Part shown: piece after piece, positions 8,310 to 17,297 of the stretch
Layout of the letters: every line of letters starts with the position of its first letter
Position numbering within the stretch: position 1 is the stretch's first letter
Assembly: GCF_000018685.1 (NCBI RefSeq)
Contig: NC_010001.1
Coordinates: 1,256,001 to 1,320,000, forward strand
DNA from: Lachnoclostridium phytofermentans ISDg
GTDB lineage: Bacteria > Bacillota > Clostridia > Lachnospirales > Lachnospiraceae
Length of the DNA stretch: 64,000 bases
Direction: 5' to 3'
Notes under the pieces: generated by a model
Told to the model about the DNA's origin: nothing
The model's input: the letters and a program-made list of their open reading frames with translations, nothing else
The model's database searches: none
Made by a program: the position numbers and the translations under genes

Positions 8310-9803
8310 ATGAAGAAAAAAATCACATTTCCAACTGCTTATACCATCCTTTTTATTGTTTTGATATTGGGGGCAGCATTAACTTATTTTGTTAATGCGG
8401 GTTCTTATGCAAAATTGACTTACGATTTAGAAACTGATAGTTTTATTGAAACATTTCCAGATGGGACAAAGCAGACTTTAGAAGGAACCCAAGAAACTTT
8501 GAATCAGTTAGGAATAGTAAATGATATTGCTAAATTTAAAGAAGGAAGTATTAATAAACCGATATCAATACCCGGGACATATGAAAGATTAGATTCAAAT
8601 CCGCAAGGAGTAGTGGATGTATTATTAGCTCCAATTAAAGGAGTATATGACAGTATAGGAATTATCTTGTTCGTGTTAATCATAGGCGGTGTCATCGGTG
8701 TAGTTAACGAAAGTGGCTCTATTAATGCAGGAATTGCTGCGCTATCACGAGTGACGAAAGGTCATGAATATCTACTGATCGTATTTGTAACATTCTTAAT
8801 TACACTTGGAGGTACTACGTTTGGGCTGGCGGAAGAGACAATAGCCTTTTATCCGATATTAATGCCCGTATATTTAGCAGCAGGATATGATGCCATCGTT
8901 TGTATTGCAGCGATTTATATGGGTTCCGCAATTGGTTCTATGTTTTCAACTACGAATCCGTTTTCTGTTGTAATTGGTTCCAATGCAGCAGGTATCAACT
9001 TTACTCAAGGGATATCTTACCGAGTTATCGGCTTAATCATTGGGTTCCTTGTTACGACATGGTATATTGTACGATACGCTACAAGAATAAAAAAGAGTCC
9101 CGATAAATCTCTTGTTTATGAAATGCGAGAAGATATAAACAAAAATTTCAGTAAGCAGAAGGAAGAAGAATTTACAACTAGAAGAGTTTGGATATTATCT
9201 ATTTTTGCACTCAGCTTCGTTGTTATGATTTATGGTGTTTCTAAACTTGGCTGGTGGTTTGAAGAAATGACAGCGCTCTTTTTAGTATCGGGAATTTTGA
9301 TTGGAATTATTGCAGGGATTGGGGAGAAAGTTTTTGTCAACACGTTTGTCAGTGGAGCAGCTGATCTAGTTGGTGTTGGCCTTGTTATTGGTATTGCAAG
9401 AAGTATTAATATTATTTTGGAAAATGGTCTCGTATCAGACTCAATTTTATATAGTTTATCGAATCTCGTTTCTGGTATGAGTCCAAATATTTTCGTAATT
9501 CTAATGATGGTAGTGTTTTTAATCTTAGGCTTTTTTATTTCTTCCTCCTCTGGACTTGCTACACTAGCCATTCCTATTATGGCTCCACTTGCAGATGCTG
9601 TTGGTGTTCCAAAGGATGTGATTATTACAGCTTATATATTTGGCCAAGGGTTAATGGCTTTTATTACACCGACTGGGCTTATCTTGGCAAGTCTTGAGAT
9701 GGTAAATGTAACGTATAATAAGTGGCTTAAATTTATTATGCCTTTATTAGGGATGATTGCAGTTGTGGCAGTAGCGATTTTATTGTTAGAAGTAAATCTA
9801 TAA
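8310..9803 (+). CDS. YfcC-family carrier (DcuC-like superfamily)
   Basis: 497 residues with about 12 membrane segments, in two halves, plus a hydrophilic extracellular loop near residues 35-95. LITLGGTTFGLAEETIAFYP and GSAIGSMFSTTNPFSVVIGS are the conserved re-entrant signatures of the YfcC/C4-dicarboxylate anaerobic carrier family (IT superfamily). Relatives exchange amino acids or organic acids. The substrate here is unknown. ATG 8310 follows GGAGATAGAGAAGAC. It has no obvious cotranscribed partner. Confidence 0.85.
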   Translation: MKKKITFPTAYTILFIVLILGAALTYFVNAGSYAKLTYDLETDSFIETFPDGTKQTLEGTQETLNQLGIVNDIAKFKEGSINKPISIPGTYERLDSNPQGVVDVLLAPIKGVYDSIGIILFVLIIGGVIGVVNESGSINAGIAALSRVTKGHEYLLIVFVTFLITLGGTTFGLAEETIAFYPILMPVYLAAGYDAIVCIAAIYMGSAIGSMFSTTNPFSVVIGSNAAGINFTQGISYRVIGLIIGFLVTTWYIVRYATRIKKSPDKSLVYEMREDINKNFSKQKEEEFTTRRVWILSIFALSFVVMIYGVSKLGWWFEEMTALFLVSGILIGIIAGIGEKVFVNTFVSGAADLVGVGLVIGIARSINIILENGLVSDSILYSLSNLVSGMSPNIFVILMMVVFLILGFFISSSSGLATLAIPIMAPLADAVGVPKDVIITAYIFGQGLMAFITPTGLILASLEMVNVTYNKWLKFIMPLLGMIAVVAVAILLLEVNL

Positions 9804-9961
9804 GTTGCAGATTATGTAGATAGATTAAATATTCTAAAAGCATAAATAGGTAGAGAAAGTGCATATTTTGTGTTAAGCAATCGTTTTAATCACTGTAAGA
9901 TACTTTATGTTATTGGTCTATCAGCTTTTTTTGATAATAATAAAAATTAGTAGGGGATATA

Positions 9962-10237
9962 ATGGATAATAACTCTGATTTAAAAGCTCAGTTAGAATGC
10001 TTCAAGAACTGTACCTTTCATTATACTGAAAGTGCACGAAAAGAAATGGATAAAGCTCATTTAGACGAAAAAATGTTAAGAACCAAAATATTGGAAGCGC
10101 AACGGATTGAGGTGGAAAGTCCAACTAATTTAGTAATTTCAGGTGAAAAGACGTTCAAGGTTAAGATAGAATTATTACAAGGAAATGATGTTCTGGTTCA
10201 TTCCATTAGTTTCAATAAAGTAATGTTTGTTTTTTAG
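9962..10237 (+). CDS. Small unknown protein
   Basis: 91 residues, soluble, starting at ATG 9962 after TAGGGGATATA. The visible pattern is a helical first half (YTESARKEMDKAHLDEKMLRTK) and a strand-rich second half (SPTNLVISGEKTFKVKIEL). I recognise no family. A perfect terminator follows within 40 bases, and thpR comes after it, so this is a separate short transcript. Confidence 0.6.
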   Translation: MDNNSDLKAQLECFKNCTFHYTESARKEMDKAHLDEKMLRTKILEAQRIEVESPTNLVISGEKTFKVKIELLQGNDVLVHSISFNKVMFVF

Positions 10238-10274
10238 TTATTTTGGACTGTTATATATTTCATTAATGAAAGAT

Positions 10275-10307
10275 AAAAAAGGTCTTCACATAGTGTGGAG
10301 ACCTTTT
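10275..10307 (+). terminator. Rho-independent terminator
   Basis: AAAAAAGGTCTTCACA, loop TAG, TGTGGAGACCTTTT: a stem of about 13 bp with one wobble, usable from both directions. Confidence 0.85.
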
Positions 10308-10348
10308 AGAAGTATTTTGGTAAATAACTGATAAGAAAGGAATACGAT

Positions 10349-10879
10349 ATGAGGATTTTTATTGCAATAAATTTTACGGAAGAGATAAAGCATAACTTAT
10401 ATGAGCAAATTTTGAATTTAAAAGGGAAGTCAATAAAGGGAAATTTTACACGCAAAGAAAATCTTCACCTAACTCTGGCTTTTCTAGGGGAGGTTGATGA
10501 AAAGCATTTAGAAACATTGAAAAATGTAATTAATCAATTAGAGGTCTCTGAATTTCCTATTAATCTTTCTAATATGAGTGCATTCCATAATGGAGATGAG
10601 CTGTTGCCTTGGATAGGCATAGTTCCTAATACAAAACTGCAAGTATTGCAGCAGCAATTAACTGAAGGATTAAAGGCATCTGGATTTGCCCACGATGAAA
10701 AGAAATTCACTCCTCATGTCACCTTAGGGCGTAAAGTTCTTATGAAAAGTAATACCGAGCTTAATAGGTATGACGGATTATGTGGAAAAGAAATAGTGGT
10801 TAATGCAATTAGTATAATGAAATCTGAAAGGATAAATGGAATCCTAACTTATACCGAAATTTATAAAAGAAAGATTTAG
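10349..10879 (+). CDS. thpR: RNA 2',3'-cyclic phosphodiesterase
   Basis: 176 residues of the 2H phosphoesterase (LigT/ThpR) family. The two catalytic HxT motifs are HLTLAFLG (near residue 43) and HVTLGR (near 126). MRIFIAINF is the usual N-terminal strand. The family opens 2',3'-cyclic phosphate ends of RNA. AAGAAAGGAATACGAT precedes ATG 10349. No RNA-repair neighbours are visible. Confidence 0.92.
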   Translation: MRIFIAINFTEEIKHNLYEQILNLKGKSIKGNFTRKENLHLTLAFLGEVDEKHLETLKNVINQLEVSEFPINLSNMSAFHNGDELLPWIGIVPNTKLQVLQQQLTEGLKASGFAHDEKKFTPHVTLGRKVLMKSNTELNRYDGLCGKEIVVNAISIMKSERINGILTYTEIYKRKI

Positions 10880-11078
10880 ATAATTTCTGTATTGATAGCA
10901 ATTTCTCATGAAAATATTTGTTCAAATAGTAACAAAGTGATAAGCTATTATAGCATAAGGAAAAAGAATTTGTATGTATATAATAGATGAAACATATATA
11001 GAATGTATATAAAAGAAAAAAACATAATAAAATGACAGAAAAATATACGAAATAATCTTACAAATATCTGTCAAATAA

Positions 11079-11107
11079 TTGACAAAATAGTAACAATAAG
11101 ATAAAAT
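11079..11107 (+). promoter_or_regulatory. SigA-type promoter for the FMN lipoprotein gene
   Basis: TTGACA (11079-11084), 17-base spacer, TAAAAT (11102-11107), 78 bases before the start at 11185. The surrounding gap 10880-11184 is AT-rich and holds nothing else. Confidence 0.65.
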
Positions 11108-11184
11108 TATACTATATATAATTCATACAAATTATATAGGAATTATGCATAGTTTCTAATGTACATATTGAAGGAGGACAATTT

Positions 11185-12915
11185 ATGAAGAAAGTGGTTA
11201 AACTATCGATCTGCCTAGCTTTGGCATGCAGTATGGTAGCTTGTAGCCCTAAGAACGCATCCGATAGCGATACCGTTGGGGGCAACCAATCAACAGACAA
11301 TGTGTTAACAGGAAAAGCAAAAGGGTTTGGAGGAGAAGTAATTGCTACGGTTACTCTTAAAGATGGAAAGATTGATAACGTAGTAATTGACGGCAGTAAA
11401 GAGACAAAAGGAATTGGATCAATAGCAATTGAAAAACTTCCAGCTAAAATTGTTGAAGCAGGGAAAGCTGATGTAGATGTAGTATCTGGTGCGACAGTAA
11501 CTAGTAAGGCAATCATTGCTGCTGTGAATAATGCATTAGATCCTGAAAAATATCCGTATACAGCTGAAGAAGCAAATGCTGGTGTGACAAAGACTCCGGA
11601 AGTGGTTGTAGCCGCGGAAGTATTTCAAGGATTTGGTCTTTCTAACATAGGTCGAGTTGGACCAGGAAAAGATGATAAAGATGTTCAGGTTTATAGTATT
11701 AATCAAGTATTTGCAAATGTATTATTTGACGCAGAAGGTAGAATATTAGATCTGTATATCGACCAATTAGAGGTCGCAACACCAAACTATGATGGCGATT
11801 CTATGCCACACTTTAGTGGTTTTCCTGGTCAAAAGGGTTATAATTTAGATAGCAATCATGATGGTGTGATCGATGGTGTTACGGAAGATACCGATGCTAA
11901 TTTCTTATCAGAAATTAGCTCTTGGGCTACAAAACGCGATCGTGGTGAAGATTATAAGATGGGAACCGGTACATGGGCATCTCAGATGGATAAGTTCCAA
12001 TCGTTGTTTGTAGGAAAGACAGTTGCAGAAATTAAAGAATGGTATACGAAATATTGTTCTGATGTAAATGGCAGACCATTAAAGGCAGATAGTTCAAATG
12101 AAGCTGATGTAACAAAATACAGTACATTATCTGATGAAGATAAGACTATGCTTGCAGATGTTGTTTCCGGAGCAACGATGAGCTTGAATGATAGTCATGG
12201 AAATATTATTGAGGCAATCGAAATTGCTTACAATAACCGAAAGGGATTGGATATCAAAGGGGCAGCTGCGATTGGACTTGGTTTAGATACGAGCGGCCGT
12301 ATTGGACCAGGAAAAGATGACAAAGATGTATCTGTATACAGTATCAATGAAGTTTATGCGAATACCTTATTTGATGCGGAAGGTAAAATTGTAGCAATCC
12401 GTGTAGATCAACTTGAAATAGCAACACCAAATTATGATGGTGAGTCCATGCCACATTTTAGTGGGTTTCCGGGTCAAGAAGGATATAATCTGGATGCTAA
12501 TCATGATGGAGCTGTTGATGGGGTATCTGTGCCTACGGAAGAAACATTTGCTAGCGAAATCTCTTCCTGGATGACAAAACGTGATCGCGGTGAGAGCTAT
12601 GTAATGGGAACAGGGAACTGGTCATCTCAGATGGATAAATTTGAAAGCATCTTTATAGGTAAGACCATTGGGGAAGTGGAAGAATGGTTTGCAAAATATT
12701 GCTCTGACTTAAATGGACGTCCATTAAAAGCGGACAGTAGTAAGGACGAGGATATTAAGAAATACAATGCACTAACAACTGAAGAACAAGCGATGTTAGC
12801 AGATGTTGTTTCTGGAGCTACAATGAGCTTAAAGGATAGCCACGGTGATATTATATCAGCAATTCGTAAGAGCTTAGCAAATAAAGTTACCATTGACCTG
12901 ACTGTAAGTAAATAG
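11185..12915 (+). CDS. Multi-flavin lipoprotein with FMN-binding domain and tandem repeats
   Basis: 576 residues. Residues 1-20 are a lipoprotein signal ending MVAC. Residues 42-117 form an FMN_bind domain with the flavinylation-type motif SGATVT (101-106). Two tandem repeats of about 215 residues follow (starting near 155 and 372), each containing GPGKDDKDV, TPNYDG.SMPHFSGFPGQ, an EF-hand-like loop (DSNHDGVID; second copy DANHDGAVD), TKRDRGE and a second FMN-type motif, ADVVSGATMS (328-333 and 543-548). The protein would sit on the outer face of the membrane and carry up to three covalent FMN, a layout fitting extracytoplasmic electron transfer. No ApbE flavin transferase lies nearby. Strong ribosome binding site GGAGGA. 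Confidence 0.82.
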   Translation: MKKVVKLSICLALACSMVACSPKNASDSDTVGGNQSTDNVLTGKAKGFGGEVIATVTLKDGKIDNVVIDGSKETKGIGSIAIEKLPAKIVEAGKADVDVVSGATVTSKAIIAAVNNALDPEKYPYTAEEANAGVTKTPEVVVAAEVFQGFGLSNIGRVGPGKDDKDVQVYSINQVFANVLFDAEGRILDLYIDQLEVATPNYDGDSMPHFSGFPGQKGYNLDSNHDGVIDGVTEDTDANFLSEISSWATKRDRGEDYKMGTGTWASQMDKFQSLFVGKTVAEIKEWYTKYCSDVNGRPLKADSSNEADVTKYSTLSDEDKTMLADVVSGATMSLNDSHGNIIEAIEIAYNNRKGLDIKGAAAIGLGLDTSGRIGPGKDDKDVSVYSINEVYANTLFDAEGKIVAIRVDQLEIATPNYDGESMPHFSGFPGQEGYNLDANHDGAVDGVSVPTEETFASEISSWMTKRDRGESYVMGTGNWSSQMDKFESIFIGKTIGEVEEWFAKYCSDLNGRPLKADSSKDEDIKKYNALTTEEQAMLADVVSGATMSLKDSHGDIISAIRKSLANKVTIDLTVSK

Positions 12916-13072
12916 TAACTATATATCTTGAATTTTCCAAAGGGCATTGTGAAAGATATTTATTAGTATTTAATTCAATTTACCGCTTGCGTAACTAAAT
13001 AAATGGTGATCTGAGAGGTCGGTAGGTTATTTGTTGTTTTATTAAAAATTTGTAGAATTAACTTAGTTAAAT

Positions 13073-13134
13073 AAAAGATTCTAACTTCTTTGGTACTATC
13101 TTAGTACAGTAAAAAGTAGTTAGAATCTTTTTTT
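13073..13134 (+). terminator. Rho-independent terminator
   Basis: AAAAGATTCTAACT...AGTTAGAATC plus seven T, with an inner GTACTA/TAGTAC stem. It ends the FMN lipoprotein transcript. The gap 12916-13351 contains nothing else recognisable. Confidence 0.9.
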
Positions 13135-13351
13135 AACATAAAAAGACTTGTTTATTAAGCTTTTTATTATTTTAAAAGCTTAAAAATGGCTAGAATCTAT
13201 GTGATAGCTATGGTTGACGTAAAAGATGAAATGAAGTAAATTAATAACATAGAAACGAATTAGCTAGACGTTTGAATAAGAAGAATTGACTTAAGCGTTC
13301 TAGGATATATTTTAAAAAGTAATTGTAAACGGAATCTATTTGGAGGAATCT

Positions 13352-14377
13352 ATGATATATGAGAAGCTAAGTGAAAATAGTGTGTTTCTTTTCAGTGAAG
13401 AAATTGAGCTTATTTTTTGCGCTCAGTCTATTTTTATGGAGGAAAGTAAAAATGACATATTTTCAAAGTTATATACGGAGGATTTGATAAATGAGCGAAA
13501 GCGCAGCTATTATTTTGCAAGTGAAATTCATTCAGCACTAAGTGCTCCTTATCAATTCGGATTTTTAGAACATTTGCTTCACTATCCGTTAAAAGATTTT
13601 TCTCTCGATGAATTTCAGGCATATTTGCTGTCATTATCCAAAGAGGACTTTCTAATGCGTTTTTTTGACTTAAGGGAAGATAGCGATATCATAGATCTAA
13701 AAGAAGCGACAAAAGCAGATGAATGCATCGAGAAATTCTATAATAATCATAATAATCTTATGAAAAGCTACATTGCGATGTTTTCTCTTTTTCATAACAC
13801 AGATCGATATATCAAAGAATTTTTTGAACTAGCAAGAAGTTTTAAAACAAAGGAATTTACAAATTTAATGGAAGATTCAATAGAAGCAAGAAATAACGAG
13901 CTAGTTCGATGCCAAAGTGGATTAAGTGAGATGAAGGAATTAGAATTTTCTCAGTTTATTATGGGAAAAACTTTTTACAATCGTGGACCTTATGAGACTT
14001 TTTATTTTGCACCCAGCTTCCTGTTACCGTTTCGAGGCTCAAGATTTTTTGGAAAAGACCAGATATTGTTTTACAATGTAAATAAAATTCCTGTAAATGA
14101 TGAGATAATGTTGAAGCAGTTAAAAGTTATTGCAGATAGTACACGATTAAAAATATTTGCGTTATTAAATAAAATGGAACCTATGCGGGGACTTGATATA
14201 GCGAATGAATTAAAATTGGCTCCATCTACCGTATCCCATCATATGGAACAATTAAAGAGCGCAGGGTTATTAAATGAAGAACAAGTCAAGAATTCAAAAT
14301 ACTATTCGATTAGCCGTAATAGTGTTAATGAATTATTGGCTGTGTTAACAGAAACATTAACGAAGAAGGGGGTTTAG
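13352..14377 (+). CDS. ArsR-type regulator with long N-terminal domain
   Basis: 341 residues, about three times the usual ArsR length. The winged helix is C-terminal (residues about 250-330: LKVIADSTRLKIFALLNK, LKLAPSTVSHHMEQLKSAGLL). Residues 1-240 are an unassigned, mainly helical domain that may bind a ligand. ATG 13352 is preferred over TTG 13340 because TGGAGGA spans the latter. The gene precedes an ABC-2 exporter with its own promoter and a duplicated ATATATCGAATT, so a role as its regulator is likely but inferred. No metal-binding CxC motif of the arsenic type is seen in the recognition helix. Confidence 0.82.
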   Translation: MIYEKLSENSVFLFSEEIELIFCAQSIFMEESKNDIFSKLYTEDLINERKRSYYFASEIHSALSAPYQFGFLEHLLHYPLKDFSLDEFQAYLLSLSKEDFLMRFFDLREDSDIIDLKEATKADECIEKFYNNHNNLMKSYIAMFSLFHNTDRYIKEFFELARSFKTKEFTNLMEDSIEARNNELVRCQSGLSEMKELEFSQFIMGKTFYNRGPYETFYFAPSFLLPFRGSRFFGKDQILFYNVNKIPVNDEIMLKQLKVIADSTRLKIFALLNKMEPMRGLDIANELKLAPSTVSHHMEQLKSAGLLNEEQVKNSKYYSISRNSVNELLAVLTETLTKKGV

Positions 14378-14454
14378 AGTGGAGGGGAAATCTAATTCGG
14401 AATACTGCTTTTAATCTAAAATAAAATATAAATAAGCTTTCATAATTTATTGAT

Positions 14455-14520
14455 ATGCTCTCCCTGATGACAAACAGTTTTATTATATTAAACTGTTTGT
14501 CATCAGGGAGAGCATTTTTT
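14455..14520 (+). terminator. Terminator with a 26-bp perfect stem
   Basis: Left arm 14455-14480 and right arm 14490-14515 are exact complements around the loop TATTATATT, followed by TTTTT. The stem runs from ATGCTCTCCC to ACAGTTT. It is unusually long for a simple terminator and isolates the regulator from the exporter genes. Confidence 0.88.
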
Positions 14521-14586
14521 ATTTATAACAAGAAAGTTAGTGAAGCGTACTTGTATGGAAATTCCTCTTCGTCCTAAAAAATTTAA

Positions 14587-14615
14587 TTGACAAACCATTA
14601 TGATATTATTACAAT
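14587..14615 (+). promoter_or_regulatory. SigA-type promoter of the ABC exporter
   Basis: TTGACA (14587-14592), 17-base spacer, TACAAT (14610-14615): near-consensus, 61 bases upstream of the ATPase gene. Confidence 0.85.
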
Positions 14616-14624
14616 GAATTCAAC

Positions 14625-14652
14625 ATATATCGAATTAGATATATATCGAATT
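14625..14652 (+). promoter_or_regulatory. Duplicated ATATATCGAATT, operator candidate
   Basis: ATATATCGAATT occurs at 14625-14636 and 14641-14652, a 16-base period placed directly downstream of the -10 box where a repressor would block transcription. The ArsR-type protein upstream is the obvious candidate, an inference from position only. Confidence 0.5.
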
Positions 14653-14676
14653 TAATATGCAAATGGGAGGAATATT

Positions 14677-15450
14677 ATGAAAGGCATAATAGAAGTGCAA
14701 AATCTACATAGGGAGTATGTTACGAGTAATGGATTTTTAAAGCGTAAAAAGAAAAAAGTAAAAGCCGTCCAAGGGATTAGTTTTCAAGTTACAAAGGGAG
14801 AAATCTTTGGTTTACTTGGAGAAAATGGTGCAGGGAAGACTACGACAATTAAGATGTTAATCACTCTATTAGCACCAAGTTCCGGTGAATGCAAAGTTTT
14901 TGGCTACAACACCTTTGGAGAGGAAAAGAATATCCGTAATCGAATCAATTTTATATTTGGCGGTGAGATGGGAGTATATCGGAGGCTATCAGCAAGGGAT
15001 AACTTACTTTATTTTGCTAATTTATATAAGTTGGATGGGAAAAAAATCAAGCAGGATATTGATTTAATCTTAAAACTAGTAGGGTTAAAGGATAAAGCAG
15101 ATGAATTGGTTGAAACCTATTCAAAAGGCATGATTCAAAGACTGCAGATTGCTAGAGGTTTAATTAATAATCCGGAGATATTATTCATGGATGAGCCTAC
15201 GGTTGGATTAGATCCGGTTGGTGCCAGAATGCTACGTGACATCATTCGTCATCTAAAAGAGGAAGGTAAGACGATTGTATTAACTACTCATTACATGTAT
15301 GAGGCAGATGAATTATGTGACCGTATTGCAATTATGAAACAGGGGAAAATAGTTGCGCTAGATACTCCAACTGGACTAAAGAATTTAGTAGAGGGAGCTA
15401 ATAGTTTAGAAGATGCTTATATTAAGTTAGTAAGTGATGGAGTAGTCTGA
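14677..15450 (+). CDS. ABC-2 exporter ATP-binding protein
   Basis: 257 residues. Walker A GENGAGKTTT (about 48-57), signature YSKGMIQRLQIARGL (about 149-163), Walker B ILFMDEPTVGLDP and the switch His in TTHYM. The DrrA/NatA-like class drives export through ABC-2 permeases. The basic insert KRKKKKVK before Walker A is typical of multidrug-type members. It is followed by two permease genes after 180 and 104 bases. Substrate unknown. The neighbouring TipAS-type MerR gene hints at a drug or peptide antibiotic. Confidence 0.9.
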   Translation: MKGIIEVQNLHREYVTSNGFLKRKKKKVKAVQGISFQVTKGEIFGLLGENGAGKTTTIKMLITLLAPSSGECKVFGYNTFGEEKNIRNRINFIFGGEMGVYRRLSARDNLLYFANLYKLDGKKIKQDIDLILKLVGLKDKADELVETYSKGMIQRLQIARGLINNPEILFMDEPTVGLDPVGARMLRDIIRHLKEEGKTIVLTTHYMYEADELCDRIAIMKQGKIVALDTPTGLKNLVEGANSLEDAYIKLVSDGVV

Positions 15451-15568
15451 ATGATTTAATAGTCTTTTTAATTATAGTATGTACAATCAATTCATTAAAG
15501 TAGAAATATTTAATTCTGATTGATGATGAGGAAAAATGAAAGAGGGATAATAATATTTTAATATGCAA

Positions 15569-15626
15569 GTATGTGGCTGCGCTGTAACCACAAACTTGAT
15601 TAACAAAATCAGCGCAGAAATGAGGA
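15569..15626 (+). ncRNA. Predicted pseudoknot leader, copy A
   Basis: GTATGTGG (15569-15576) pairs with CCACAAAC (15588-15595) around the 11-base loop CTGCGCTGTAA. The first eight loop bases CTGCGCTG are the exact complement of CAGCGCAG at 15610-15617, giving an H-type pseudoknot that ends four bases before the ribosome binding site GAGGAAG. The ATG follows 13 bases after the second stem. Similar leaders stand before genes at 54081 and 59052 and, weaker, at 50797 and 63045. Function unknown. Confidence 0.6.
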
Positions 15627-15630
15627 AGCC

Positions 15631-16413
15631 ATGAATTTTATAAAAGTAATATATAGTACGCTTAGACTCCAGATGAAAAATTCATTTGCAAGGCCTATGT
15701 ATCGGTTTTGTCTAATTGCAAATCCGATTGTTAACACGATATTACTGTATCATATGTTCTTAAATTCCAACATGGATAATTTTACAACCTATGTTATGCT
15801 TGGAGCAGGATTAATGGGGCTTTGGAGCTGTATCTGTTTCTCATCAGCTGGTGATATCAACAGAGAGCGGTTCAGTGGAACATTGTCGCTTATTTATATT
15901 ACTCCAACAAGTTTTAGTGTGATATTACTTGGTAAGGTAATCGGTAATACAATTTTATCCTTTGTATCTTTGGTAATATCATTTTTAACTGCATTACTAT
16001 TTTATCAGGCACCGATACATATTGAAGAGATGGGATATTTAATGTTAGCGATTTTTGCAGCTATGATTTGCTTTATTACTATTTCAATATTAATTGCTTA
16101 TCTTTTGACATTATCAAGAAAGACACAGCTCTATATGAATTGTATTGAGGTTCCAATCATCTTTATCTGCGGCTTTTTATTTCCGGTTGAAATACTTCCA
16201 AGTTGGGTACAGCCAATAAGTTATATATTAGCACCAACATGGGCGGTTAAGCTAATTCGCTTAAGTGTTGCTGGGTTTACAGATTCTTTGATTTATTTTA
16301 AGACACTTGGTATCCTTTGTCTTATCACCATATTATACGTGATTGGAATCCTCTTAATATATAAACTAATTGATCGAGAGGTTCGCATTCGAGCGTCGTT
16401 AGAGCTTAGTTAG
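15631..16413 (+). CDS. ABC-2 type permease
   Basis: 260 residues with six membrane segments (about 23-42, 53-72, 105-130, 136-160, 172-190, 228-250), the standard ABC-2 fold including GEF-like loops (FSGTLSLIYITPTS) and ILPSWVQPISYILAPTW near 190. It partners the ATPase at 14677 and the second permease at 16518. The 180-base spacing from the ATPase gene carries pseudoknot leader A just ahead of this gene, so its translation may be controlled separately. GAGGAAG precedes ATG 15631. Confidence 0.87.
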   Translation: MNFIKVIYSTLRLQMKNSFARPMYRFCLIANPIVNTILLYHMFLNSNMDNFTTYVMLGAGLMGLWSCICFSSAGDINRERFSGTLSLIYITPTSFSVILLGKVIGNTILSFVSLVISFLTALLFYQAPIHIEEMGYLMLAIFAAMICFITISILIAYLLTLSRKTQLYMNCIEVPIIFICGFLFPVEILPSWVQPISYILAPTWAVKLIRLSVAGFTDSLIYFKTLGILCLITILYVIGILLIYKLIDREVRIRASLELS

Positions 16414-16517
16414 TGTTTTTAAATTATAATTGTGATTTAACGAGACATTATGTGAACAGTAGTAGCGTTTTAAAAGTTTTTCGTGTGTAGAATGAAGCTA
16501 CAAGAATGGAGGTTTTC

Positions 16518-17297
16518 ATGAAGCGTTTTATTACGCAATCTTGGCTTAATTTTAAAGGCCAAAAATCAGTATTTAATTTAGCAGAGTTTCTTTGCTTTGA
16601 TACTGGATATCCACTGATAACTTTAATTTTTTATTGTGTTTTAGCAGGATATAGTTTTCATACAACGGACTTAACTCGCTGGGTAGTCGGAAATTCTTTT
16701 TTACTTTGTACGAATACCTGCATCTTTTCCCTTGGTTCTTCTTTTACAGGAGAACGTTATCATGGAAGAATACGCTCAATCATCGTAGCTCCGAGGAATA
16801 AGTTAGTGATTGTGTTAGAAAAAGGGTTGTTTTCAGGTATCATTGCGATTATAACTGTTTTTCTTGGATTCTTGGTTGGCAGTGGTATCTTTCGAGTAGA
16901 TTTTAGTAGGATTCATCTTTTTTCATTCTTTTTAATAATAGTTATAGGAATGTTTTCAGCTACTGGATTTGGGCTGTTACTTTCTACCTTTGGCCTCATC
17001 ACAGATCAAATGCACCTGGTGCTTAATCTTTCTTCCTATGCTTTAATGATTTTTTGTGGTGTTAATTTTCCGGTATCACAATTATCCTATGGAGCGCGCC
17101 TTTTATCCAATTGTCTTCCGTTAACTAGGAGTATAAAGGCAGCTAATTTATTGTTTGAGGTAACAAAAGGGGCGGAAGTCATTCGTTTGTTACTTGAAGA
17201 GCTATTGATAGGTGGTATTTATTTTATTGCTGCTTTTTTCCTAATTCGTATGGTTGAAAAAGTTGCGATTAAAAAAGCAACTTTTGAGGTATTTTAA
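16518..17297 (+). CDS. ABC-2 type permease, second subunit
   Basis: 259 residues with six hydrophobic segments and the ABC-2 pattern ERYHGRIRSIIVAPRNK (equivalent to ERFSGTLSLIYITPTS of its partner). The two permeases are distant paralogues and probably form a heterodimer with the ATPase at 14677. An in-frame ATG at 16506 overlaps the GGAGG site. ATG 16518 is preferred. No terminator with a clear T-run follows directly; the gap 17298-17641 holds only AT-rich sequence and the MerR promoter. Confidence 0.87.
   Translation: MKRFITQSWLNFKGQKSVFNLAEFLCFDTGYPLITLIFYCVLAGYSFHTTDLTRWVVGNSFLLCTNTCIFSLGSSFTGERYHGRIRSIIVAPRNKLVIVLEKGLFSGIIAIITVFLGFLVGSGIFRVDFSRIHLFSFFLIIVIGMFSATGFGLLLSTFGLITDQMHLVLNLSSYALMIFCGVNFPVSQLSYGARLLSNCLPLTRSIKAANLLFEVTKGAEVIRLLLEELLIGGIYFIAAFFLIRMVEKVAIKKATFEVF

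Noticed and set aside
8213..8395. 60-codon frame overlapping the start of the YfcC gene
   Set aside because: No ribosome binding site, overlaps the real start in another frame, product without any pattern.
9230..9571. Open frame on the minus strand inside the YfcC gene
   Set aside because: Antisense shadow of a conserved membrane protein; no ribosome binding site and low-complexity product.
11112..11516. 134-codon minus-strand frame over the start of the FMN lipoprotein gene
   Set aside because: Mirrors the coding frame of a clear gene and covers its promoter; no match or start signal.
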